64,000 bases of DNA. Origin: Bacillus salacetis. Its GTDB lineage: Bacteria > Bacillota > Bacilli > Bacillales > Bacillaceae_B. Below, piece after piece: positions 16,038 through 24,305 of the stretch (position 1 is the first letter of the stretch; the number at the start of each line of letters is the position of its first letter). The position numbers and the translations under genes were made by a program. Where the stretch lies: NCBI RefSeq assembly GCF_003581585.1, contig NZ_QXIR01000019.1, forward strand, positions 1 through 64,000, in the 5' to 3' direction. Under the pieces are notes generated by a model. The model was not told the origin of the DNA. It was given only the letters and a program-made list of their open reading frames with translations, and searched no databases.

Positions 16038-16460
16038 CTATTTTTCTTCTAAAAACTGATTAATCTCTCCAAACAGCCCTTCCTTATCTAACAGGCTGCG
16101 AAACCCATCCTTGACTACATTTTTGGTTCCACTGTCCAATGGTTCCTTGACCCAATCGACTGTCGTTACCCCAAACTCGACCTCCAACCCATTGTCATAG
16201 ACAATCCGCAGGGAGGACAAGTATGGTCCCCATTCCTCAATTTGAAACCGGATTATGGTTTCATAAACGAAGTCTGAAAAAACAGCTCTCATCACCGCTT
16301 TTTTGTCTGTTGTAATGATCACTAAATCGACATCAGAACCTTCGTGATAGTCACCCCTGGCGAAAGAACCGACAACCGCAGCAGCCAGAATGCTATCTTG
16401 AGTTTCAGTCCAGTTTGTGAAACGATATAAAAGAGTATTGGCTTTTTCTTTTAACAGCAA
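16038..16460 (-). CDS. Nucleotidyltransferase-domain protein
   Basis: A 140-residue minimal nucleotidyltransferase: AAAVVGSFARGDYHEGSDVD at about residues 26-45 carries the GS and DVD catalytic motif, and a third acidic residue lies in EVEFGVTTVDW. It starts with TTG after CGGAGGAAA. No HEPN partner is adjacent, so a toxin-antitoxin role is not supported. The target is unknown. Confidence 0.82.
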   Translation of the reverse strand: MLLKEKANTLLYRFTNWTETQDSILAAAVVGSFARGDYHEGSDVDLVIITTDKKAVMRAVFSDFVYETIIRFQIEEWGPYLSSLRIVYDNGLEVEFGVTTVDWVKEPLDSGTKNVVKDGFRSLLDKEGLFGEINQFLEEK

Positions 16461-16528
16461 CGTTCGTTTCCTCCGTTTGCTTGTACTTCTACTTCCTTTA
16501 TTTGTGGGACAGTTAAAGCAAGTTCCCG

Positions 16529-16693
16529 TTATTTTCGCTTTTTTTTCATCCCGCCTAATGCGATTCCCAGCGCAAGCCCTATGGCAACTCCCATCGGAAT
16601 ATTATCCATTGCCGCGCCGATTCCCGCACCAAGTGCAAGTCCCATACCTATTCCCAATCCCATGTTGTCGTTGCTTTTCTTATTATTACCCAT
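16529..16693 (-). CDS. Glycine-zipper membrane protein, 54 aa
   Basis: MGNNKKSNDNMGLGIGMGLA, then repeated GxxxG/AxxxG steps through two helices, and a KKKRK tail. The start follows AAGGATGAT. Such small glycine-zipper proteins are common in bacilli; function unknown. Confidence 0.65.
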   Translation of the reverse strand: MGNNKKSNDNMGLGIGMGLALGAGIGAAMDNIPMGVAIGLALGIALGGMKKKRK

Positions 16694-16768
16694 ATTGCAT
16701 CATCCTTGTTTGAAATTTCTGTTTATAAAAGTATTACGGATTCCGGGATAAAAAGGTTTCATAATTCT

Positions 16769-17698
16769 TTAAGAATACTTTACAAGAACCTTAATGGGAT
16801 TGATGGCTTTTTTACTTAGTCTCTCAAAACAATCTATCAATTCATCAGAGGTAATCTGATAGTCGAAGATGCGGGATAAATATGGAGCTTTCCGGCATTC
16901 CGCAAAGAACCACTCAGCGTGTTTGCGATAATCCAAGCCATCACTCGAGCCGGTGATTCTCAGTTCTTTTTCGTAAAAATTTTCATTTAGATAAAATAAA
17001 TCCCTATTGCCGTCAGACAGAATGCAGATTTCAGCATTAGGTTTCATCGCTCTTAAATGGGCTTGGAAAGCTTCGCTGCTCGCTGAACATTCCAGACCAT
17101 ATTCGTAGAAGGAAGAGGGAACTTGTTCTGAGGCAGAATATGTCTTGGATGCACCAAAAACAGAAGCCATTCTTCTTCTCTCCCCATTGGGCTCCAGCAC
17201 ATCTACCTGCTCCACCTTCATATGGTTCTTTAAAAAGTGAACGGTCAGCAGCCCTATTGTTCCCGCACCTGTTACCAGTACTTTTTCATTATGTTCAGGA
17301 TGAAGTTTCAGCACTCCTTTACCAGCATCACAGGATAGAGTATTCAGCAATGCATACTGGTAGTCTAAGGAGATTGGAACCTTCACCGCTTTGGCTGCTT
17401 TCACGATACCGGCGGTTTTATGGCCGTAGAAAGCGAGCACACGGTCTCCTGTTTTAATATCTGTAACATCGCTTCCTGTTCCGATGACTTCACCATAGCT
17501 TTCATAACCCGTTTCCCGTGGATAAACCGGATCAGCGTCTGTCACGTCACTTTCACAGTATTGCGGCAACTCAGCACCGATACTGATAGCACCGGCAATT
17601 GTCCTGATTGATATTTCATCAGGCTTGAGTTCCTCAAGGTCAACTTTTTTCCATTCCAGCAGCTGTTTCCCTGTTAAGACAAGCGATTGTTGGATCAT
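16769..17698 (-). CDS. Medium-chain dehydrogenase/reductase (zinc-type ADH-like)
   Basis: A 309-residue MDR protein. The N-terminal GroES-like part has GYESYGEVIGTGSDV and KTGDRVLAFYGH; the Rossmann part has VLVTGAGTIGLLTVHFL at about residues 140-156. The usual catalytic zinc ligands are not obvious (no GHE motif, GYE instead), so zinc dependence is uncertain. I chose the ATG at 17698 after AAGGAGGGAG. The upstream beta-lactamase-like ORF overlaps it by 59 bp in another frame. Confidence 0.83.
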   Translation of the reverse strand: MIQQSLVLTGKQLLEWKKVDLEELKPDEISIRTIAGAISIGAELPQYCESDVTDADPVYPRETGYESYGEVIGTGSDVTDIKTGDRVLAFYGHKTAGIVKAAKAVKVPISLDYQYALLNTLSCDAGKGVLKLHPEHNEKVLVTGAGTIGLLTVHFLKNHMKVEQVDVLEPNGERRRMASVFGASKTYSASEQVPSSFYEYGLECSASSEAFQAHLRAMKPNAEICILSDGNRDLFYLNENFYEKELRITGSSDGLDYRKHAEWFFAECRKAPYLSRIFDYQITSDELIDCFERLSKKAINPIKVLVKYS

Positions 17699-18455
17699 AG
17701 GCTCCCTCCTTCTCTTTATAAAGTAGTTTAAGTGCTTCGATGATTTTTTGATCAGCATGGTTATCGCTCGACCTGTCTGGCAAATCAACCGCAGCCAAGA
17801 CAAAAAGCAGAGGGCTTTCCCTGAAAGCACCAATTATTCCAACGTCAACTAGTGCAGTCTCCAAGCCGCCGGTCATGTGATTGAGATGGTGGAATGGTAT
17901 TCCTTCCACCCGGTCATTCTGCCTTACCAATCCATTGATGATCGGAAGCCAGCACACCGGATTCTTTTTATAAGAATAATAAATACGAATCATCAGCTCC
18001 AGCATTTCATCCAGTCGGCCTTTATTCTTGTCATCTCTCGGGTTTTCTGTAACATGGATGGCGGGTAAATCTTTCTGAATCCGGTCATTGATTATCTCCC
18101 AGCCGCCTGCATGAGTCGCAACACTGTTGGCAACATAACTGTCATGACAGGCAATCATAACTTCCACTGCTTCCCTCAAAGATAATGAACTTCTGCCCTG
18201 AAGGTGCGGATAAAGCTCTTCACTATCCTCAGCCGGGTTAAAGGAAATATTCTCAATCGTATCTTCCCAGCAGAGTCTCCCTTCCTCAACCAAACCCGCC
18301 ACTGCAAATCCAGTCGCTGCTTTGGCGGCAGAAGCAAGAGAAATCATCATGTCGCCATTCATCGATCCGGCCATTTTAGTCTTTTCAGTAGAGTAAACGG
18401 CGAGACCCGCTTTTCCTTGTTCTATTTCTTTCAATACCTTATACACGTTTTCCAA
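17640..18455 (-). CDS. Class A beta-lactamase-like serine hydrolase
   Basis: A 271-residue protein with the penicillin-recognising fold: SAAK at residues 42-45 matches the catalytic S-x-x-K, ACHDSYVANSVATHAG matches the SDN-containing region in altered form, and HMTGGLETALVDVG stands where K-T-G would be. No signal peptide, so it is probably cytoplasmic and not a secreted lactamase. Its last 19 codons overlap the dehydrogenase start, which is unusual; the true end may have shifted. The TTG start is weakly supported. Confidence 0.75.
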   Translation of the reverse strand: MENVYKVLKEIEQGKAGLAVYSTEKTKMAGSMNGDMMISLASAAKAATGFAVAGLVEEGRLCWEDTIENISFNPAEDSEELYPHLQGRSSLSLREAVEVMIACHDSYVANSVATHAGGWEIINDRIQKDLPAIHVTENPRDDKNKGRLDEMLELMIRIYYSYKKNPVCWLPIINGLVRQNDRVEGIPFHHLNHMTGGLETALVDVGIIGAFRESPLLFVLAAVDLPDRSSDNHADQKIIEALKLLYKEKEGAYDPTIACLNRETAAGMEKS

Positions 18456-18665
18456 TTTGGCTTAGTGCTCCTCTCTGAAATTCCTTCTATGTACTATCCA
18501 TCCCAGGACTTTGCTTAGTGAAAGGAATCAATTCCATTCCCTCCTGAACGCATCTGACAAAGCCTATACACCCTCCAATTATTTCAAATATCTGATTATT
18601 AAACAATCACATTCGCAATCTTTTAGTATACTTAAGATAAATGGTAATTTTTAAAAATTTTATTG

Positions 18666-18681
18666 AACCAAAGTATTGGTT
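18666..18681. promoter_or_regulatory. Inverted repeat upstream of the sigma factor operon
   Basis: AACCAA, four bases, TTGGTT, about 45 bp before the sigma factor start. It could be an operator, or its TGAACC could serve as an ECF-type -35 box for autoregulation. The 270-bp gap to 18455 also holds a CCAATTATTTCAAA motif at 18575-18588. Confidence 0.4.
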
Positions 18682-18723
18682 TTATACTCTAATGTTAATG
18701 GAAGGGTGCTGGGAGGTGGGATT

Positions 18724-19257
18724 TTGCAAGAGGCCAAGCTAATCAAGAAAGCGAAGAAAGGCCATCATGCTTCTTTCATTCAATTGATGAAGGACCATGA
18801 GTCTTCGATGTACCGTGTGGCCAAAGGGATTCTGAAAAAGGATCATGATTGTGCAGACGCGATTCAAGAAACGATTTTGATCTGTTTCAGAAAGATTTCT
18901 TCCCTCAAGGAGGAAAAGCATTTCAAAACCTGGTTAATACGGATTCTGATCCATGAGTGTTACAGACTTCTGGAGAAAAGGAAAACGGTCATTCCGTTTG
19001 AGGCTCCCTGGATTGAAAGTGAAAAAGAAGAGATAGAATTAAAAATGGCCGTTCAAGAAGCAGTTTCTTCCTTGAATGATGAATTAAGGATCGTGACAAT
19101 GCTCTATTATTTTGAAGACCTGGCCATTAAAGAAATTTCTGATATTCTTCAGATCCCTGAAGGCACTGTTAAGTCTCGGCTTTCAACCGCGAGGCGGCAT
19201 CTGATGACATTGTTAAAAGAAGAGAACCCCCTTTTCAAAAGGAGTGGACGAAAATGA
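18724..19257 (+). CDS. ECF-type RNA polymerase sigma factor
   Basis: A 177-residue sigma-70 family protein with region 2 (RVAKGILKKDHDCADAIQET, FKTWLIRILIHEC) and region 4 (LYYFEDLAIKEISDILQIPE, GTVKSRLSTARRHL). TTG at 18724 follows GGGAGGTGGG. Its stop overlaps the anti-sigma start (ATGA), so the two are translationally coupled. Together with the two permease genes it makes a four-gene operon. Confidence 0.9.
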   Translation: MQEAKLIKKAKKGHHASFIQLMKDHESSMYRVAKGILKKDHDCADAIQETILICFRKISSLKEEKHFKTWLIRILIHECYRLLEKRKTVIPFEAPWIESEKEEIELKMAVQEAVSSLNDELRIVTMLYYFEDLAIKEISDILQIPEGTVKSRLSTARRHLMTLLKEENPLFKRSGRK

Positions 19258-20177
19258 AAGATGAGGAATTTGATACAAGAATGAAAGATTTGTTTACAGA
19301 TGACAGAGTCCCTTCCCCTGTTAAAAAGAAAATCGATAGTACATATGAATTGATCAGGGAAGAAGGAAAGAGAAAGACCTCTTTTTCGTTTTCCCGGGGA
19401 GTCCGCGCAGTCCTTATTGGCGTTGGTTTAATCACCCTTTCCGTCGTGGGTGCCTATGCGTCACAGGGTTTCACCTTATTTAATTCAGACGGAGACGTTT
19501 TAATGGAGTTGACGGAACCCAAAGAAGAAATGAAAAAATGGGATCTTACGAATGTAGAAAACTACAAAGAACAAGTGGAGGACGGCCAAGCACTTGTGTA
19601 TTATCAGGTGAGTGATTATCCTGAAAAGAATTTCACAATTTACCGCAAGCCTCACGTGTACAAGGATCTTGACGCTTTCAAGGAAGCGATCCTTCATTCA
19701 TATACTCCAGAGAAAACCCTTCCTTTTGGCTACATATTCAATAATGGAAAAATCACTGTAGATGCTCGCCAAAGCCAATTCGAGGCGGTGCAGCAGCAAC
19801 TTTATTCAGAAGCCAAAACAAGCGATCAGGAAGTGGTTGCCAGGGTTGTACCTGTTGAGGAAAGCCAAGATCAGATAGTGGCAATCGCACAGTATGATAA
19901 TGGAGAAGATCAAGTATTTGTCAGAAGCTCTTCCAAGATAGAACTATATGAGAATATGCCGCTGAAAGACGGGGAGCTTGCGATCTCCAAAGTGGCGGTC
20001 AATGGTCATGAAGCTTTTTATCTTAAAGACGAAGAAGGAGACTTCCCATATCACTCGGTTATTTGGATCGAGGGACATGCTGATGACAAAATCATGTATG
20101 AAGTATTGAGTCATGCTGTGGAAAATGTAAAAAAAGAGCAGCTCATGCAGATTGCAGAGAGTATCAATAATCACTAG
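19254..20177 (+). CDS. Membrane-anchored anti-sigma factor
   Basis: A 307-residue protein with a short cytoplasmic N-terminus (MKDEEFDTRMKDLFTDD), one membrane helix at about residues 50-68 and a large extracellular domain. The C-terminal part (FYLKDEEGDFPYHSVIWIEG) resembles DUF4367-type anti-sigma domains. It should hold the partner sigma factor at the membrane until a signal arrives. It overlaps the sigma gene by four bases. Confidence 0.85.
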   Translation: MKDEEFDTRMKDLFTDDRVPSPVKKKIDSTYELIREEGKRKTSFSFSRGVRAVLIGVGLITLSVVGAYASQGFTLFNSDGDVLMELTEPKEEMKKWDLTNVENYKEQVEDGQALVYYQVSDYPEKNFTIYRKPHVYKDLDAFKEAILHSYTPEKTLPFGYIFNNGKITVDARQSQFEAVQQQLYSEAKTSDQEVVARVVPVEESQDQIVAIAQYDNGEDQVFVRSSSKIELYENMPLKDGELAISKVAVNGHEAFYLKDEEGDFPYHSVIWIEGHADDKIMYEVLSHAVENVKKEQLMQIAESINNH

Positions 20178-20204
20178 AAACCTGTATCAATAAGGAGTTA
20201 CTTT

Positions 20205-21038
20205 ATGAGAAAAATCAAGTCGTCCGTACTGCAAATTTTCTTCATTCTGACCGGCATATTAGCCATCAGCATTCTGCCTTCAATCGTGAACGAATTATGG
20301 CAGATCCTTGCGGGATTCTTTTCACTGTCCAGTCTGGTCTATGTGAATCCCATTTCAGAAGTCGAACGGGAGCTGTTCCCTTTCTTTTGGAATGCTTATG
20401 AATATTCCCTTGGCGTGTTTTTTTCCGCCCTGTTCTTATCTTTATCGGTTGCAGTCATCATATTGTTCTTTTACTTTCTGCTGGGCAAGCCTTTTCAGAT
20501 TGTCATCGATGCTGTTTCGTTCATTTTCAGTTCGCTTCCGGATATTTTCATCATTGTCGGCAGCCAGCTTCTCGTTGTCATGCTGTTTAAAAGAACTGGT
20601 GTCTTCTTATTCGACTTTGTTGCATTGGGAGAAGACAGGGCGTATGTACTTCCCATCCTTTGCCTTTCCATCCTCCCTACCATGTACTTCATCAAGACAA
20701 TGACCGTCCTGATGAAAGAAGAATTTGAAAAGCAGTATGTGGAATTGGCCAAAAGCAAAGGAATGTCCTATTTCCGGATTTTGTTTGTCCATGTGTTCCG
20801 AAACATGATTGTAAGCATTGCCTATCACGGTAAAAATGTGATGTGGCTGATGCTGTCCAATCTCCTGATCCTGGAGTACTTATTTAATATGCTTGGAGTC
20901 ACCACTTTCTTGTTTTCGTATAATACGCCAACCCTCTTTGCGGTTACATCCATCCTGCTGTTTGTTCCGATTTTTATTTTTATTAAGATCGTACAAAGAG
21001 CAGCAAATTCTATGACAGGGAATGAGGTGGAATTATAA
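20205..21038 (+). CDS. OppB/DppB-type ABC transporter permease
   Basis: A 277-residue permease with about six helices. The EAA-like loop that contacts an ATPase is EKQYVELAKSKGMSYFRILFVHVFRN at about residues 180-205. It follows AAGGAGTTA. No ATPase or binding-protein gene is nearby, so it must borrow these or work otherwise. Its stop overlaps the next permease start (TAATG). Confidence 0.85.
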   Translation: MRKIKSSVLQIFFILTGILAISILPSIVNELWQILAGFFSLSSLVYVNPISEVERELFPFFWNAYEYSLGVFFSALFLSLSVAVIILFFYFLLGKPFQIVIDAVSFIFSSLPDIFIIVGSQLLVVMLFKRTGVFLFDFVALGEDRAYVLPILCLSILPTMYFIKTMTVLMKEEFEKQYVELAKSKGMSYFRILFVHVFRNMIVSIAYHGKNVMWLMLSNLLILEYLFNMLGVTTFLFSYNTPTLFAVTSILLFVPIFIFIKIVQRAANSMTGNEVEL

Positions 21039-22063
21039 TGTTGAGGGTATTCAGACAGCCACTTTTCATTCTTGGATTTACAACGATCTTCCTCATTTTA
21101 GCAGCAAGCATCATCCATGATGTCTACTACGATTCAGTCATTCCACAGACAGAATGGTTAAGGGACAGTGAAGGAAATATGATAGCGGGACCGCCATTGA
21201 AGCCAGCGGAGGATTTTCCGTTGGGGACAGATGAATTCGGGTACCATATGCTGCAGAAACTGCTGCAAGGAGCAAAATACACATTCGGTGCTGCATTTCT
21301 GACGTCGCTCCTCGGCTTTTTATTGGCTTTTCTCTTTGGAGTCCTGCTTGCGTTTTGGAAGAAAACAGGCTCAAAAACCATGGTGAAGGGAATGACATCG
21401 TCCTTTTATTTCATCCCCCAATCGATCATTGCCTATAATATTCTTCACTCTGTTTTGTGGGAGCCGCCAGAAGGATTTGCTTACACATTAACGGAAAGGA
21501 TAATTTACCAAATCGTGATGATGGCCCTCATCCTGGCGCCGACCACTGCTTTGTTGATAGCGGAAGAGACAAGGGAAATATTGAAGAAGGAATTTATCGA
21601 AAGCTCGATCACGCTGGGTGCATCCCGTTTCCATATTTTCCGTAAGCATGTTTTCCCGCACCTGCGGCCGAGGCTGTCGATCATTTACCCAAGGATTGTT
21701 GTTCAGGTCCTGCTCATCATCGCACACTTAGGTATCTTTCAAATTTATTTCGGAGGAACTTCGGTTTGTTATGATATTTACTGCGACCCGCCGATGCCGA
21801 TTGCCAATGAGTGGTCCGGACTGCTGGGGATGTACATCAAACAAATAAACTACCAATGGTGGCTGGCTGTCGGGCCTTTAGCCTGCTTCACCATCACCAT
21901 CCTGGCAATCAACAGCATGGCAGCCGGAATAGAGAAAGGCCTGACACCAAGAAAACCGTACAGCGGCAGATGGAAAATTTGGAGAAAAAGAAGGTCTGAT
22001 CATACTTCGGATGCATCCTATACAGTTGGACCCGGAGATTTTGATAGGGTGTCCAATCTATAA
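21038..22063 (+). CDS. OppC/DppC-type ABC transporter permease
   Basis: A 341-residue permease whose EAA loop is KKEFIESSITLGASRFHIFRKHVFPHL at about 187-213. The N-terminal FPLGTDEFGYHMLQKLLQGAKYT matches the OppC signature (LGTDxxGRD) in modified form. It pairs with the upstream OppB-type gene. A pair of Cys residues in an external loop (SVCYDIYC) could form a disulphide. The operon ends in the terminator at 22070-22098. Confidence 0.85.
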   Translation: MLRVFRQPLFILGFTTIFLILAASIIHDVYYDSVIPQTEWLRDSEGNMIAGPPLKPAEDFPLGTDEFGYHMLQKLLQGAKYTFGAAFLTSLLGFLLAFLFGVLLAFWKKTGSKTMVKGMTSSFYFIPQSIIAYNILHSVLWEPPEGFAYTLTERIIYQIVMMALILAPTTALLIAEETREILKKEFIESSITLGASRFHIFRKHVFPHLRPRLSIIYPRIVVQVLLIIAHLGIFQIYFGGTSVCYDIYCDPPMPIANEWSGLLGMYIKQINYQWWLAVGPLACFTITILAINSMAAGIEKGLTPRKPYSGRWKIWRKRRSDHTSDASYTVGPGDFDRVSNL

Positions 22064-22069
22064 TGACAA

Positions 22070-22098
22070 AAGGTCAGCCAGTCCAGCTGGTTGACCTT
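22070..22098. terminator. Bidirectional terminator between converging operons
   Basis: AAGGTCAGCCAG, short loop, CTGGTTGACCTT. It separates the plus-strand sigma/permease operon from the minus-strand gene ending at 22114. Confidence 0.75.
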
Positions 22099-22113
22099 CA
22101 GTTAATTAAAGAA

Positions 22114-22419
22114 CTAATTTTCTACAGCCCTGGAAGAATCAATACGCAGTTCCCCATCTTTCCACAGATAACCGTTCAAATAGGTGGTGTCTTTCGCTCC
22201 CAGCCTGTAACTGACAAGGACCTTATTTCCCTCATTAAGCTTTTCTATAAAGCCTATTTCATAGTTTTCGGTACCCAGCCTTTCATTCAGATCCTGTTCG
22301 ACAGCTTTTTCCAACTTCATTTCATCTATATAGGAGGGCAATAATAAAATCACTGCGAAAAGACAAAGGGCTAATCCAAAGTATGATGCTTTTTTGTTTC
22401 TCTTTTCAAGGGTTCTAAT
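22114..22419 (-). CDS. Membrane-anchored protein, unknown function
   Basis: The reading frame encodes one N-terminal helix (ASYFGLALCLFAVILLLPSY) and a soluble domain ending RIDSSRAVEN. The best-spaced ribosome binding site (GAAGGGATG) points to an ATT codon at 22419; an in-frame TTG at 22470 overlaps the upstream gene by 26 bp and has no ribosome binding site. The start is uncertain. It is cotranscribed with the gene at 22445-22846. Confidence 0.55.
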   Translation of the reverse strand: MRTLEKRNKKASYFGLALCLFAVILLLPSYIDEMKLEKAVEQDLNERLGTENYEIGFIEKLNEGNKVLVSYRLGAKDTTYLNGYLWKDGELRIDSSRAVEN

Positions 22420-22444
22420 AGTACCACATCCCTTCAAAAAATTC

Positions 22445-22846
22445 TTACCAAAGGTAAATGGTGTACGCAATGATCATGATAACACCGATCAACACAGCTG
22501 CCGCCAGCCCCATGACACCCACCAGTCCCACCCATCCGGTCGTAAAGGTCATAAAAAACAATAAATAATAAAAGCCAAGCAGAATCAAAGCAACGGGGAC
22601 ATTAAAAGGAAAGATCCTCTTCCATAGCAGCAAAAGCAATGAAGTAAAGGATAGAAGGACAACCAGGAGTACAGTAGAAGAAGAATCCCAGCGAAAATCC
22701 CTTCGAGACTGAGCATCCGCTCCTCCGGGTGAATCAGCCAGATCTCTCAATTCCTGAAAAGCCTCAGAAAGCATCATAAGTCCCAGGATAATAACAATCG
22801 CAAAAATGAACCAATTGATCTTTCTAAGCGTTTCCTTATTTCTCAT
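22445..22846 (-). CDS. Four-helix membrane protein, unknown function
   Basis: A 133-residue protein with helices near 10-28, 58-75, 80-100 and 105-130. A polar loop (DSPGGADAQSRRDFRWDSS) joins the first two. The start follows AGGGGGCGATG. No family recognised. Confidence 0.65.
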   Translation of the reverse strand: MRNKETLRKINWFIFAIVIILGLMMLSEAFQELRDLADSPGGADAQSRRDFRWDSSSTVLLVVLLSFTSLLLLLWKRIFPFNVPVALILLGFYYLLFFMTFTTGWVGLVGVMGLAAAVLIGVIMIIAYTIYLW

Positions 22847-22904
22847 TATTCATCGCCCCCTTATTAAGCTGACGAGTGCCGGTTAAATAAAGTTTCGTTT
22901 GGCT

Positions 22905-23192
22905 GGGGATTGACTTGGTGCATTCTTTGCTTATTCGACCAAATTCCATGGAAGCTTCATATGAATTGGTGCATTCCTCAGATAATAGACCAAATTCCAG
23001 GAAAGCTGTACAGAAGTTGGTTCATTCCTTGGATTTAGCGACCAATTCATCGGGCAAGGCAACAAAAACTGGTGCATTCCTCACGATAATAGACCACATT
23101 CCAGGAAACTGTACAGAAGTTGGTTCATTCCTTGAATTTAAAGACCAATTCATCGGACTAGGCAACAAAAACTGGTGCATTCTGAAACGAAC
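22905..23192. repeat. 51/52-bp-period dyad array (TTGGTGCATTCC type)
   Basis: Six units have TTGGT/CTGGT at 22915, 22966, 23017, 23069, 23120 and 23172 (steps 51, 51, 52, 51, 52). The core is TTGGTGCATTCCTC, a few bases, AATAGACCAAATTCC, an imperfect hairpin. Two linker versions recur (GGAAAGCTGTACAGAAG and GGGCAAGGCAACAAAAA), pointing to duplication of two-unit blocks. Confidence 0.85.
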
Positions 23193-23238
23193 TGCTTTTA
23201 ATCAAGCAATCATCCAAGCAAGAAGCAAAAGATCTTGT

Positions 23239-23535
23239 TCAACTATACTTCTCAAGATTTAATTCTGCCTTTAACCGCATACAATGCTTCAGGTCAATAT
23301 CATGGATATTTGCAATGGCTGTTATGTAGTAAAGAACATCATATAATTCTTCCTCAATGGTCCCTTTAATTGAACCTTCTTCTTCCAGCCTCTTATTTTT
23401 TCTGATGGCTTCAGATAATTCCCCTACCTCTTCAATCAGCTTCTGGAAATAGGCATTCTTCAATTCGGGTTTATGGTCTTTCTTTTTAATGTATTGTTGT
23501 AACTGGTTTAAGTTTATATTCCGATCATCGAACAT
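23239..23535 (-). CDS. MazG-like nucleotide pyrophosphohydrolase
   Basis: A 98-residue all-alpha NTP-PPase. The metal-binding motif appears as KLIEEVGELSEAIRKNK at about residues 33-49 and EEELYDVLYYITAIAN at about 62-77 (E-x2-E and E-x2-D). Such enzymes hydrolyse NTPs to NMP and PPi, often for pool sanitation. The ATG at 23535 follows AAGGAGGT. It is followed by the repeat array, with no gene downstream in the operon. Confidence 0.85.
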   Translation of the reverse strand: MFDDRNINLNQLQQYIKKKDHKPELKNAYFQKLIEEVGELSEAIRKNKRLEEEGSIKGTIEEELYDVLYYITAIANIHDIDLKHCMRLKAELNLEKYS

Positions 23536-23594
23536 TGGCTTACCTCCTTCTTGATTAGAATGAATTAATGTGCTGGCAGTTTTCAAACCGCCAA

Positions 23595-24092
23595 TTACAG
23601 CAGCTTCGCCATATAATATTCATCATAGTACCTTCCGTGGATGATAAGCGAGTTCCTTTTTGTCCCTTCGATATCGAATCCGCTCTTCTTATAGAGTGCT
23701 ACCCCAGCTTTATTTTCTGTGACGGCCGTTAGTTCAAGGCGTGTGATGCCATGTTTTGCTGCCCATTCCATCACCTTTTCAAACAGCTGGCTGCCGATGC
23801 CTTGTCCGCGCCTGTCCTGAAGGATACCGATCACCAAATAGGCAGAGTGTTTATTTTTCTGGACCGTGCCTCCCATAGCAATTAAATAGCCCAGCAATTG
23901 CCCTTTCTCTTCAGCTACGAAAATAGTGGAGTTCCGCTGCATTTTGATTCGTTCCAATTGCTTTAGCTGTTGTTCTGGAGTGGTTTTCCTTTCCCCTGCC
24001 CCCATCAGCATGAAATCTGAATGATTTTCGACTTCTTTTATGAGATTAATAAACCCTTCCGCATCAGTGGTTTCGATTTCTCTAATAACCAA
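23595..24092 (-). CDS. GNAT-family N-acetyltransferase
   Basis: A 165-residue acetyltransferase. The acetyl-CoA loop is VIGILQDRRGQGIGSQLFEKV at about 99-119, followed by RLELTAVTENKAGVALYKKSGF, the usual GNAT ending. It starts with TTG eight bases after AAGGAGG. The upstream region carries TTTGAAATAATTGG at 24126-24139. It resembles RimI/YhhY-like enzymes; substrate unknown. Confidence 0.9.
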   Translation of the reverse strand: MVIREIETTDAEGFINLIKEVENHSDFMLMGAGERKTTPEQQLKQLERIKMQRNSTIFVAEEKGQLLGYLIAMGGTVQKNKHSAYLVIGILQDRRGQGIGSQLFEKVMEWAAKHGITRLELTAVTENKAGVALYKKSGFDIEGTKRNSLIIHGRYYDEYYMAKLL

Positions 24093-24125
24093 ATCTTTTT
24101 CCTCCTTATTTGTAAAGACTATATT

Positions 24126-24139
24126 CCAATTATTTCAAA
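24126..24139 (-). promoter_or_regulatory. TTTGAAATAATTGG motif
   Basis: Identical to 40262-40275 and near-identical to 1925-1938; ends 33 bp before the GNAT start. Possible extended -10 (TGAAATAAT). A further identical copy at 18575-18588 is not near a start. Confidence 0.35.
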
Positions 24140-24305
24140 TTAATAGTGAAGACGCAACCGGGTTTTCTATTATGAACGACTTTAAAGCGTCCAGGCACCC
24201 CTATGACAAATCACCATCAGCCAGCAGTTGTTCTCCACACTCTCACTCCTCTTTCTACCATTTACTAAAAGGTTAATCTTATAAAAGCTTGGACTATAAT
24301 GGATT

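Noticed and set aside
16038..16460. MNT/HEPN toxin-antitoxin pair
   Set aside because: No HEPN-domain gene on either side; neighbours are a lipoprotein and a glycine-zipper protein.
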